Source of the DNA: Gemmatimonadota bacterium
GTDB taxonomy: Bacteria > JBHIER01 > G020348925
Assembly (NCBI GenBank): GCA_020348925.1
Contig: CP070758.1
Span: forward strand, 1,733,690-1,797,689
DNA: 64,000 nt
Reading direction: 5' to 3'
Under the pieces are notes generated by a model. That model was not told the DNA's origin. It saw only the letters and a program-made list of their open reading frames with translations, and made no database searches. Of this stretch, positions 1 through 8,216 are shown piece by piece; position 1 is the first letter of the stretch; each line of letters begins with the position of its first letter. Position numbers and translations under genes: made by a program.

Positions 1-348
1 CCCTGAATCACATACTCTTTTTTGTTGACACCTTCATCATCGTGTTCTATATTATCGAACGGAAATTCTTCTAATTTGCTGAAAATAAAAAATTGGTCAT
101 CACCATCATATATGATTGAGCCGCATAGTGTAGGACATGTCGCAACTCTTGAGTGAAAGAAAATCTGTAGCACGGAGATGTCTCTAACTTATCACCTGTC
201 AAGCCATAAGGGGTTTTCTGTATTGATTCGATACGGTGATGAAAGAGTATCCATTCAAGCAATTGATGTGTAGTCGCATATGCAACTATCAGTTGCAAAG
301 AGTGTCCCCTTAAACCCAAGAAAACTTTCATCAACAGGAGGTAATAAG
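1..348. other. Leader region, no gene seen
   Basis: I see no convincing gene here. A minus-strand open frame at 71-355 has no ribosome site, no recognisable motif and overlaps the start of the next gene, so I treat it as chance. Confidence 0.5.
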
Positions 349-1095
349 ATGACATGGATTATTTCGATCGCATTTGCCGCCTGCGGATTGTTGGTCGTCG
401 GCATCGCTTTGCATAAGGTTTTCCGAAGCCTCGATCCATCGAAGATCTCAGGCTATCGTCCCTGCGCGGGTGGTTGGTGGGAAGCCAAGCTGAACAATTG
501 TAGTTCAGGCCTCCTTAAGGTTCCCCAGCAGCCGGTGAATACCTACACGAACGTGGCGTACGTTGCTGTCGGCTTTTTTCTCCTGTTCAAAATCAACACA
601 CTCCCATCATACGTACTTTCTCTGACCTTACTCTACCTCTGCGTCGGATCGGCTCTGTACCACGCCATGTCGACACGCTGGGCGGGCAGTCTTGATGTAA
701 GTGGCATGTACGCTCTTTTCTCTGCGATGACAGCTTACATTATATGTAAGTATATTGGTTTAGACAATTCGCTCGTAGCCCTCATTATGTTTATGGTCGC
801 CGTACTATGTGGTTATCTTTTGAGATACAGATATCGAGGCAATATGTCGCTCAAAATTGGTATATTTTTGGTGCTCACATATCTCTTCACCATTTTGAGC
901 ATGCTGCAGAACAACAGATCGCTGGTAAGCGGCTATTTGATTGCTTCCTTCGCCATGTTTGCCTTAGCATACCTCGCATGGATATTGGATAAGGCGAGGA
1001 ACTTCCCACTCAAACGATTTGGACACGGACTCTGGCACGTCTTAACCGCGGCAGCGATCTCTGTTTTGTTTTATGGCTCCTATCTTTCAGAATAA
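349..1095 (+). CDS. CREST-superfamily (ceramidase-like) membrane protein
   Basis: A 248-residue integral membrane protein with about seven hydrophobic segments. I start it at the ATG at 349 because an AGGAGG lies at 336-341 with 7-base spacing; the open frame continues upstream to 280 without a ribosome site. Motifs that suggest the alkaline ceramidase / PAQR / CREST superfamily of membrane hydrolases are visible: an N-terminal WWE and Asn-Tyr pair, then GSALYHA (Ser and His), an Asp in GSLDVSGMY just after it, and a C-terminal GHGLWHVL giving two more His. In that superfamily a Ser, an Asp and three His form a metal site that hydrolyses amide bonds in lipids. The substrate cannot be read from sequence. 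It stands alone, with no operon partner. Confidence 0.6.
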   Translation: MTWIISIAFAACGLLVVGIALHKVFRSLDPSKISGYRPCAGGWWEAKLNNCSSGLLKVPQQPVNTYTNVAYVAVGFFLLFKINTLPSYVLSLTLLYLCVGSALYHAMSTRWAGSLDVSGMYALFSAMTAYIICKYIGLDNSLVALIMFMVAVLCGYLLRYRYRGNMSLKIGIFLVLTYLFTILSMLQNNRSLVSGYLIASFAMFALAYLAWILDKARNFPLKRFGHGLWHVLTAAAISVLFYGSYLSE

Positions 1096-1520
1096 CTGGC
1101 AGGGGTAAAATCGGTACGGACTCAATTTTTCTTTTTACTATGTTTGGCACGTAGATAGCGGGATGAGAGTCCAAGTACTACGTTTTAGAAACTTTCAGTA
1201 TATTAAAGAAATCAATTCTTCGTTGTCCTCTCTTAATCATGCTTGATTGATACAGGAAGGTAAGTGAAGAAATTGTTGAACATTACCTTTTAATCCAACC
1301 ATCCGCCAATTTCGTATGATCAAACCCTCAACTTTCCTTGGCCGTTAACTGAGCCGGAATATTAGCTGCTCAAAACGTATAATCCAATATGAGGAATGTT
1401 TTTTTTACTTTAGATTTCTAAAAAACTTTTTCTTCGCAAAAGAGTCAAATGACTATATGATCGTTTCTACTTCATATTACGGATGTTTGAATTCTATATG
1501 CTCGAAAATCGGAGGAGATT
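1096..1520. other. Intergenic region, AT-rich
   Basis: No gene is seen in these 425 bases. The distal half is AT-rich and probably carries the promoter of the following Tat-exported protein, but I could not pick a convincing -35/-10 pair. Confidence 0.4.
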
Positions 1521-2150
1521 ATGGCTCAATACTTGAAAACTGCTCCAAGTCGCAGACAGTTTTTCTCGAGAATCGTTCCTGCCTGTGCTCTCACCTGTTT
1601 TGGATGCAGTGATGTCTTCGCGTCCGCTCTTTCCGGTCAAGGAAAATCCGATTCAAAGGAAATACACCCTTTTCAGGAAGAGCTAAGTGTAACCTATCAG
1701 CGGCTCTTTGAGTTCAGGTTTCAATCGAACTTCATTCCCATATTTAAGGCTATCGAAAAGGATGTCGGCAAGGAGAATCTTTTAGAGATGGTAAAAAAAG
1801 CCAGCTCGAAAAATAATAAAGAACTGGGACAACGAATCGCGAAAAGAAGCCCGGCTAACGACCTCCGTAATTTTGCGGAACCGTTACGAAATCCTCGCGA
1901 CATCTTTAAACATGCCAATATTTACGAGATTGTTGAAGACTCCGAAACTGCTTTCGAAATGGAGGTTACGGAATGTCTGACGGCAAAGGTGTTTCGTGAA
2001 TCCGATGCCGCCGACATCGGATATGCGGCCGTCTGCCATGCTGACTTCGCTCTTCCCGAGGGATTCAATCCCAAAATAAAACTCATAAGGACCAAGACAT
2101 TAATGCAAGGACACGACTGCTGTAACCACCGATATATTTTGCAGGGTTAG
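1521..2150 (+). CDS. Tat-exported L-2-amino-thiazoline-4-carboxylate hydrolase-like protein
   Basis: A 209-residue protein starting at ATG 1521 behind GGAGGAG (1511-1517). Residues 10-16 read SRRQFFS, a twin-arginine motif, followed by a short hydrophobic stretch with Cys and ending near DVFASA, so export by Tat is likely. The C-terminal half carries the pattern seen in the ATC-hydrolase family (PF14196): a Cys-containing ECLTAKVF block, a GYAAVCHADF block, and RTKTLMQGHDCCNHRY near the end. Family members are annotated after the enzyme that opens the 2-amino-thiazoline ring on the way to cysteine, but most have unknown substrates, and an exported member is unlikely to do that job. Signal plus family assignment is fairly secure; the reaction is not. 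Confidence 0.6.
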   Translation: MAQYLKTAPSRRQFFSRIVPACALTCFGCSDVFASALSGQGKSDSKEIHPFQEELSVTYQRLFEFRFQSNFIPIFKAIEKDVGKENLLEMVKKASSKNNKELGQRIAKRSPANDLRNFAEPLRNPRDIFKHANIYEIVEDSETAFEMEVTECLTAKVFRESDAADIGYAAVCHADFALPEGFNPKIKLIRTKTLMQGHDCCNHRYILQG

Positions 2151-2390
2151 GTTACAGTTTGGGAGTCAAGTCTCCGCTTGACTTTTTTACTCACTTTGAT
2201 GCAACAGGGGACGTGAGGAATGAGAGGAGTCCGACATATCAAGCGATTTTTGAACCCAAGCACCGATTGAAGTCGTGCTCTCAAATTCATGACGTTCTCC
2301 AATCTTTCGTTTTGCCGAGGTGCTGGTTTCTTAAACCTTCTTTCGACCTGATCGATGAGTAAAAAGTAAAATTACAAAGAGGAATGAGCA

Positions 2391-2942
2391 ATGTTTACCG
2401 ACGCCAGGGGTAAAACCGTCGTATTCGTTGCACACTGCATACTGAACCAGAATTCGATCTCTGACGGGACAGCCGTATACCCTGGCTTCATACAGGAGAT
2501 CATGGAGGTACTGTGCACGACTCACGTCGGAATAGTACAGATGCCGTGCCCGGAATTTCTGTGCCTGGGCTTGGATCGGGGGAACATCGATGGAAGCACA
2601 TCTCCCGTTGTCGAGGAGAACACGAGAATACGTGAGACGATGGGGCGGAGGTTCGCCGCCCGAAAAATTGAGCAGTTGGCTCAAGATCTTGTTTTTCAAA
2701 TATCGGAATACCGAAAATATGGTTTTCACATACTGGGAATTGTTGGGATCAATCGCTCCCCCAGTTGCGGTGTGGACACCACATCAAAGAACAATCGTGA
2801 AATCGGAGGGGAAGGTGTTTTCATTGAAATACTGCGCAAGGAACTTCAAAAAAACAGAATGGATATTGACATTGTGGGCATCAAACCATCGGAGCCTGGA
2901 AAAGCGGTGAAAGCCATACGAACCTTGATGGACGCCAATTGA
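2391..2942 (+). CDS. TudS-related (DUF523-like) putative desulfidase
   Basis: A 183-residue soluble protein with ATG at 2391 preceded by GAGGAA. Three conserved Cys sites are visible: HCILNQN near residue 16, MPCPEF near residue 49, and NRSPSCGVD near residue 125. This layout matches DUF523/TudS proteins, in which three Cys hold a [4Fe-4S] cluster whose free iron takes sulfur from thiolated substrates such as 2-thiouracil. The arrangement resembles the stand-alone TudS-related family rather than the DUF523-DUF1722 fusion. The natural substrate is unknown. It follows the ATC-hydrolase-like gene by 240 bases on the same strand; both touch sulfur chemistry, which may be coincidence. Confidence 0.65.
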   Translation: MFTDARGKTVVFVAHCILNQNSISDGTAVYPGFIQEIMEVLCTTHVGIVQMPCPEFLCLGLDRGNIDGSTSPVVEENTRIRETMGRRFAARKIEQLAQDLVFQISEYRKYGFHILGIVGINRSPSCGVDTTSKNNREIGGEGVFIEILRKELQKNRMDIDIVGIKPSEPGKAVKAIRTLMDAN

Positions 2943-3051
2943 CACATGAGCCCACCATGTGGATGCAAGGAATTTCGCCAAAATCTCGCCGCCCCTGTCC
3001 CAAGGCCTTCGGCCGCAATTATTGTAATTCTCGAAATTTCTGGAGGTAAAT

Positions 3052-3534
3052 ATGAATTCCCCAAGAAATTTTTTACAAATAGTACCTGTTCTATTGACGG
3101 TGACTTTCATCGGATGTCAATCGCGTCCGGACGTCGAAGCATTACGATCTGAAATTTTGAACCTTCACAAAACACTCATTGACGCCCACTGGAACAAGGA
3201 CATAGATTTTTTCACCGAAAACATATCAGAGGATTATTTCTCCGTTGGAAATGGGGAGATACGTAAGCCGACGAAAGAAGAGATTACGACGCAGGTCACC
3301 AACTATCTCGATAATACGACGTTTACGGAGTACAGAGACTTGCGCGAACCGATCATCGGCTTTTCGAATGACGGTTCAGTGGCCTGGTCTCTTGTCCAGG
3401 TGAAGGTAGCAGGCAAGCGCACCACGGAAGAAGGAACGGAAAGGGACTTGGACTTCACTTGTGCCTGGATCACCTTGTACGAGCGACAAGATAATACGTG
3501 GCTACGATTGGGAGAGGTGTCAACGTTCAAGTAA
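3052..3534 (+). CDS. NTF2/SnoaL-like (DUF4440-type) lipoprotein
   Basis: A 160-residue protein starting at ATG 3052, with TGGAGG a few bases upstream. The N-terminus is a short signal sequence ending in TFIGC, a lipobox-like site, so a membrane-anchored lipoprotein is likely. The rest has the layout of the NTF2/SnoaL cone fold: an amphipathic helix from about residue 30 (ALRSEILNLHKTLIDAHWN), then NISEDYFSV and a run of beta strands ending in WLRLGEVSTF. Proteins of this type range from enzymes to ligand-binding proteins; nothing here identifies a ligand. It sits alone. Confidence 0.55.
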   Translation: MNSPRNFLQIVPVLLTVTFIGCQSRPDVEALRSEILNLHKTLIDAHWNKDIDFFTENISEDYFSVGNGEIRKPTKEEITTQVTNYLDNTTFTEYRDLREPIIGFSNDGSVAWSLVQVKVAGKRTTEEGTERDLDFTCAWITLYERQDNTWLRLGEVSTFK

Positions 3535-4184
3535 AGTTACGACTTAAAGCTGTTAAGACTTTTTGCCTTGTCTTAAGAATGTGGGTATGTTCTCGCATTC
3601 GTCTCGATGTTGCTTCGAATCCTGGATTGATGGATTTATGGGAAAGCCAGACAGAGGGTATAATTTAGCTTGCGATTTCATGTCCATCAAATGAAATTGG
3701 TTGGAAGAGTATCCCTCTTCTTTTTCTTTACTGTCCAAAGCCTTCGCCGAGACCGTCACGGCTCACTGCGCTGTTTTTTCCAAACTCATCCAACCTTCGG
3801 TCGGATTCAGACACGGAAAAAACGGCCGCTCCGTTCGACTGTCGGTCTTGCGGCTCAGGCTTCAGGGCATTGGAGATCCAAAGTATGATGATAGTATATT
3901 TTCTTTGATTTAAGTTATTAGATAGCCAACACATTTTTGTGAGAACCTGATTTTTTAAAAATTCGAAAAAAATATCGCTCAAGTTTATAATAGACTCATC
4001 CATTATCAATTTGGGGTAACTCCTATTCAAGTGCTTTTTAAAATTTATCCTTGCCTTACTTGTAAAAAATTTGTATAATAGCAAATTCATAGAAAGCATT
4101 GAGCTTGCGACGTGCGACCTGAGATATGCGACTCATTCATCAATTCAACCAAAGGGGTGATGCCCCGCTTCAAAAGGAGGGTCT
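3535..4184. other. Intergenic region with a weak hairpin and a promoter
   Basis: These 650 bases hold no convincing gene. A 7-bp inverted repeat (TTAAGAC at 3553-3559, GTCTTAA at 3570-3576) just after the lipoprotein gene may be a weak terminator without a T run. Short frames at 3670-3913 have no family signal. The distal part is AT-rich and ends in the promoter described separately. Confidence 0.4.
4051..4079 (+). promoter_or_regulatory. Sigma-70-like promoter of the OPT transporter gene
   Basis: TTGCCT at 4051-4056 and a perfect TATAAT at 4074-4079 are 17 bases apart. Transcription would start near 4086, leaving about 100 bases of leader before the ATG at 4185. Confidence 0.5.
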
Positions 4185-6176
4185 ATGGAGGAGAGGAAAC
4201 AGGCTACACTGCCCGAAAATGCTTACACTCCGTTGAAGGAAGGCGAAGAATATCTTCCCTATATCCCCCCCACTCAATCTCCGCCCGAGATCACAACCCG
4301 TTCGATCTTCTGGGGGGTGCTCATGGCGGCCATCTTCACCGCCGCTGCCGCCTATCTGGGGCTGAAGATCGGCCAGGTCTTCGAAGCCGCCATTCCGATT
4401 GCTATCCTCGCAGTGGGCCTCGCCGGGATGTACGCCAGACGCAGTACCATTCTGGAAAACGTCATCATCCAATCCATCGGAGGCGCCTCCGGTGTTATCG
4501 TCGCCGGCGCCATCTTCACCATCCCGGCCCTGTACATCCTGGAGCTGAACGCCAACTTCTTTCAGATTTTTCTGGCTTCTCTCTTCGGTGGCTTCCTGGG
4601 AATCCTATTTCTTGTGCCCCTTCGGAAATACTTCTGCGCCGATCAACACGGATTGCTCCCCTTCCCCGAAGCAACGGCCATCACCGAGGTGCTGGTCACC
4701 GGAGAGGCTGGTGGTGAACAGGCCAAAGTCCTCATCTGGGCGTCGCTGCTGGGAGGCTTGTACGACTTCTGCATCGCCAGCTTCCATCTGTGGAGCGAGA
4801 TCGTCTCGACACGCGTTCTCCCCTGGGGAGCGGCTCTGGCGGATAGGGCCAAGCTGATCATCCGGGTCAACGCCGGGGCTGCCGTCATGGGCTTGGGCTA
4901 CATCATCGGTCTGCGATATGCGGCCATCATCTGCGCCGGAAGTTTCGTCTCCTGGCTCGTCATCATCCCGGCCATCTGGTATTTCGGCCAGCACCTGACA
5001 GGCATCACCATCATTCCCGGCGATGTTCCCATAGCCGGCATGAGCCCTGAGGATATCTTCTACAACTACGTCCGCCACATCGGCATCGGCGGTATCGCCT
5101 GCGCCGGTGTGATCGGTATCATCAAGAACATTAAAATCATTGTCGGTGCGTTTTCTCTGGGATTCAAGGAAATTTTCAGTGGGAAGATCACCAGCGCTGA
5201 AACCGAAGTTCGGACGCAAAAGGATATTCCCATGTCGGCCCTGATCCTCATCATCGGTCTCTCACTGATCTGCATTCTCCTCTTCTTCCGCGGATTTGTC
5301 GTGGATGGCTGGGGATTTGCCCTTGTTGCCCTTCTACTGGCCATGATCATCGGCTTTCTGTTTACGACCGTAGCGGCCCGGGCCACCGCCATTGTGGGCG
5401 TAAATCCTGTCTCAGGGATGACGCTGATGACCTTGATTCTCTCCTCGGTCATACTGGTGAAATTGGGGTTGTCCGGTCCCGGCGGCATGGTTTCGGCTCT
5501 GATTATTGGCACGGTGGTCTGCACCGCTCTGTCCATGTCCGGCGGGTTCATCACGGATTTGAAGACCGGGTACTGGCTGGGCTCGACGCCGCAAAATCAG
5601 GAGCGCTTCAAGTTCCTGGGCACGCTGGTGGCAGCCCTGTGCGTCGGAGGCGTGGTCCTCCTTTTGAACAAAACGAACGGCTTCGTACCGGGTCCTGAGC
5701 ACCCAAATCCTCTGGCCGCCCCTCAGGCCAATGCCATGGCAGCCATTTTAAGGGTTCTTTTCGGAGCACAGGCCCCGTGGGGGTTGTATGTGGCGGGGAT
5801 TTTTATGGCTCTGGTCATGGAAATTTTAAAAATTTCTCCTCTGGCCTTCGCCCTGGGGATGTATCTGCCTATCGAGCTGAACACTCCCCTTCTCATCGGC
5901 GGTATCGTCGCCCACGTCGTTTCCACTCGAAGCAAGGACGAAGCCTTGAACAAAGCCAGGCGAGAGAAAGGGACGCTCATTGCCTCGGGTTTCATCGCCG
6001 GAGGGGCGCTCATGGGAGTGATCAGTGCCGTTCTTACCCTTGTGTTCGCGGAACGACTGCATACCGGTATCGCCGAAAGAGGCATCGGTGAATGGATTTC
6101 CATTATATTCTTCATCGGCCTGTGCCTGTTCATGTACTATTGGGCTAAAGGAGCGAAGAAGGACACCGGTATATAA
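4185..6176 (+). CDS. OPT-family oligopeptide transporter
   Basis: A 663-residue permease with roughly 14-16 hydrophobic segments, the usual size of bacterial OPT proteins. Start at ATG 4185 behind AAAGGAGG (4174-4181). The N-terminal half has the family pattern: a soluble lead, then RSIFWGVLMAAIFTAAAAY with LGLKIGQVFEAAIP, and the EATAITEVL segment after LLPFPEA. Late segments include SPLAFALGMYLPIELNTP and LIASGFIAGGALMGV, also typical. OPT proteins take up oligopeptides or metal chelates with protons; substrate cannot be deduced. It is a single-gene unit with its own promoter. In a genome rich in secreted proteases, peptide uptake is a natural fit (inference). Confidence 0.9.
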   Translation: MEERKQATLPENAYTPLKEGEEYLPYIPPTQSPPEITTRSIFWGVLMAAIFTAAAAYLGLKIGQVFEAAIPIAILAVGLAGMYARRSTILENVIIQSIGGASGVIVAGAIFTIPALYILELNANFFQIFLASLFGGFLGILFLVPLRKYFCADQHGLLPFPEATAITEVLVTGEAGGEQAKVLIWASLLGGLYDFCIASFHLWSEIVSTRVLPWGAALADRAKLIIRVNAGAAVMGLGYIIGLRYAAIICAGSFVSWLVIIPAIWYFGQHLTGITIIPGDVPIAGMSPEDIFYNYVRHIGIGGIACAGVIGIIKNIKIIVGAFSLGFKEIFSGKITSAETEVRTQKDIPMSALILIIGLSLICILLFFRGFVVDGWGFALVALLLAMIIGFLFTTVAARATAIVGVNPVSGMTLMTLILSSVILVKLGLSGPGGMVSALIIGTVVCTALSMSGGFITDLKTGYWLGSTPQNQERFKFLGTLVAALCVGGVVLLLNKTNGFVPGPEHPNPLAAPQANAMAAILRVLFGAQAPWGLYVAGIFMALVMEILKISPLAFALGMYLPIELNTPLLIGGIVAHVVSTRSKDEALNKARREKGTLIASGFIAGGALMGVISAVLTLVFAERLHTGIAERGIGEWISIIFFIGLCLFMYYWAKGAKKDTGI

Positions 6177-6482
6177 GGAGGAAACCAGGGGTAAGACGGT
6201 TCAAATGGTCGGCTGTCCAGATTACGCCCGGGGCTATGTATGTTAAGGACGGGCAATTGAACAGAGTTGAGAGTGAAGACCTCGATCTCTCATCGCCTTT
6301 GGGAACAATGAAGGGATGCCCGGCGACCGGAACACATCCAGCATCCACCGCGACGACCCCTTTCACAATCCGACCATGACCGTTACGTATGTCGATGGAA
6401 ATCTGCGGCTTTTAATTATGGAGGGAAAATTCCCGTTATAAACACGTCCCAAGTCATGGGTTTCAATTCTCAGAATGTAGGC

Positions 6483-6509
6483 TGGGGTAGGAGGCAGGCT
6501 CCTACCCCA
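6483..6509 (+). terminator. Hairpin downstream of the OPT gene
   Basis: TGGGGTAGGAG (6483-6493) pairs perfectly with CTCCTACCCCA (6499-6509) around a 5-base loop. Only a short TTT follows, so it could be a terminator or another RNA structure. Confidence 0.45.
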
Positions 6510-6610
6510 TTTCAGTCTGGAAGTGGATAATCAGAGCGGAATCGCTTTCCGTCCACGAACCGTGGTGGTTCTTGGTGATGCACCGTCCATCCGATACCTC
6601 CGAAAAAAAC

Positions 6611-6639
6611 TTGACATATTGCACGCAGTGCGTTATAAT
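6611..6639 (+). promoter_or_regulatory. Consensus sigma-70 promoter with operator-like palindromes
   Basis: TTGACA (6611-6616) and TATAAT (6634-6639) are both perfect and 17 bases apart. The spacer holds GCAC-GCA-GTGC (6621-6631), and TGTATC-TTT-GATACA (6645-6659) covers the expected start point near 6646. Either palindrome could be an operator. The promoter would serve the GWxTD gene at 6721. Confidence 0.65.
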
Positions 6640-6720
6640 ATGGCTGTATCTTTGATACATGAGAGGGGAAAAACCAAGGATGGTGCTTCGATGAAATCCT
6701 GACATACAGGAGCCAGTTAT

Positions 6721-8148
6721 ATGATGAACAAAAGAGTACGTGTTGACCGAGTTTCATCTTTCGCCATAAGCATGCTCACCGCATTTTCTCTGGTTCTCCA
6801 ATCACATGTTGCACTCAGTGCCGACATCTCAAAAGCATCGAAGGGTGATGTGCGGTTTTTTATGGACTGGGCGGGATTTAAATCCTTTCAAGATAATAGA
6901 AAATCATACGTTGAGTTTTACGTAACCCTCTCGCGGGACCAACTCACGTTCAGTCAAATGGAAACCGGATATGCCGGAGCCTATGAGATCGAAATCATCC
7001 TCGATCGTGAGGGTCGAAAACCAGAGAAAAAAAGCTGGCTCGGCGCCGCCCAAATCGATTCTCTCGAGGAAGCATCGCAGAAGATTTCTTTGTTCGATGT
7101 AAACTACTTCCTGTTGGAGCCAGGACACTATACCTTATCAGCGAAAGTGGCGGATCTCAATTCGGGATTGAAGGGGTCCTATGTCGAACGATTGACGATT
7201 CCCAAATTCAAGGAGAAAGAACTCGGTCTGAGCCAGATCGAATTCGCCTCTCGGATCGAAGCGGTCGCTTCACAGAACAAATTCGTAAAAAATGGCGTGT
7301 TCGTTCTTCCGAATCCCCTGCACCTTTATGGAATCCAACTGCCGGCTGTCTTTTTCTACGCGGAAGTATATAACTTACAGCATTCGGAGGGCGACACCTC
7401 GACGTATACGATCCAATATGACATCATCGACTCCACTGACACGGTCGTGAAACCGAGCTCACCGCGGACGTTCAGAAAGAACAGCACATCCGCGGTGGTA
7501 ACTGAACAGACGAGCTGTGTCACACTGGGGACGGGAAAGTATACATTGAAACTGAACGTCACGGATAATGAGACCGGGGAACAGGCGACTCAAGAGGGAA
7601 CATTTCAAGTCCGAATGCCACGGCGACCCGTGTCTGCTCAGGGTGAAAGTGATTCCTTATTGAACGAGGAACAAGCGCAGCTGAACCGTAATATCATCTC
7701 GTATATTGCTACTCGTAAGGAGCTTCAGCTGTACGATGATTTCAATCTCGACGGGAAAAAAGCGTTTCTGGAGAAATTCTGGTCGGATCGCGATCCGACT
7801 CCAGGAACGGAGATCAACGAATTCAAAGAAGATCATCACAAGAGATTTGCTTTCGCCAACATCAATTTTCAATCCACAACTCAGAAGGAGGGGTGGAAAA
7901 CAGACATGGGACGAATTTACATACTCTACGGTCCTCCCCATGACATCGAAAGACACACAGCCGATGCCGAATCCAATGCCTGGGAAAAATGGATCTACGA
8001 AAGCCTCAAAGACCAAGGAAACGTCTTCTTCATTCTCGGGGATCTGGAGGGTTTCGGAAGATACACACTCCTCCACTCAAACCTGAGGGGAGAGAAGTAC
8101 GATGAAAATTGGGAACAGTGGATCAATCGCTATCGAGGACGATATTAA
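6721..8148 (+). CDS. GWxTD domain-containing secreted protein
   Basis: A 475-residue protein beginning MMNKRVRVDR and followed by a signal segment (FAISMLTAFSLVLQSHVALSA). The middle (residues 35-305) looks like a set of beta-sandwich domains. The C-terminal 150 residues carry the GWxTD domain: FWSDRDPTPGTEINEF, HHKRFAFANINF, then EGWKTDMGRIYILYGPP and a conserved WIYES block. This domain is common in FCB-type and acidobacterial genomes and its function is unknown; the aspartate-rich repeats are sometimes linked to surface proteins. It has a strong promoter upstream, and the next gene begins within about 70 bases, so the two are probably co-transcribed. Confidence 0.8.
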   Translation: MMNKRVRVDRVSSFAISMLTAFSLVLQSHVALSADISKASKGDVRFFMDWAGFKSFQDNRKSYVEFYVTLSRDQLTFSQMETGYAGAYEIEIILDREGRKPEKKSWLGAAQIDSLEEASQKISLFDVNYFLLEPGHYTLSAKVADLNSGLKGSYVERLTIPKFKEKELGLSQIEFASRIEAVASQNKFVKNGVFVLPNPLHLYGIQLPAVFFYAEVYNLQHSEGDTSTYTIQYDIIDSTDTVVKPSSPRTFRKNSTSAVVTEQTSCVTLGTGKYTLKLNVTDNETGEQATQEGTFQVRMPRRPVSAQGESDSLLNEEQAQLNRNIISYIATRKELQLYDDFNLDGKKAFLEKFWSDRDPTPGTEINEFKEDHHKRFAFANINFQSTTQKEGWKTDMGRIYILYGPPHDIERHTADAESNAWEKWIYESLKDQGNVFFILGDLEGFGRYTLLHSNLRGEKYDENWEQWINRYRGRY

Positions 8149-8216
8149 CGGCAAAAAAGCAACGACTATCGTACCTGCGACCGTATGACCCCACATCGAC
8201 CATCCCACGAAACTCG

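Larger units (their letters stand above)
6177..6720. other. Intergenic region with possible gene remnant, hairpin and promoter
   Basis: Two short frames at 6206-6247 and 6236-6379 read GCPDYARGYV and then YVKDGQLNRVESEDL...TMKGCPA in different phases. This faintly recalls the N-terminal Fe-S lead of molybdopterin oxidoreductases and may be a decayed fragment. A hairpin at 6483-6509 and a strong promoter at 6611-6639 follow. Confidence 0.35.

Noticed and set aside
71-355. Minus-strand open frame of 94 residues
   Set aside because: No ribosome site or family signal, and it overlaps the start of the real gene.
2159-2362. 67-residue plus-strand frame before the TudS-like gene
   Set aside because: No ribosome site, no similarity to a known family, poor composition.
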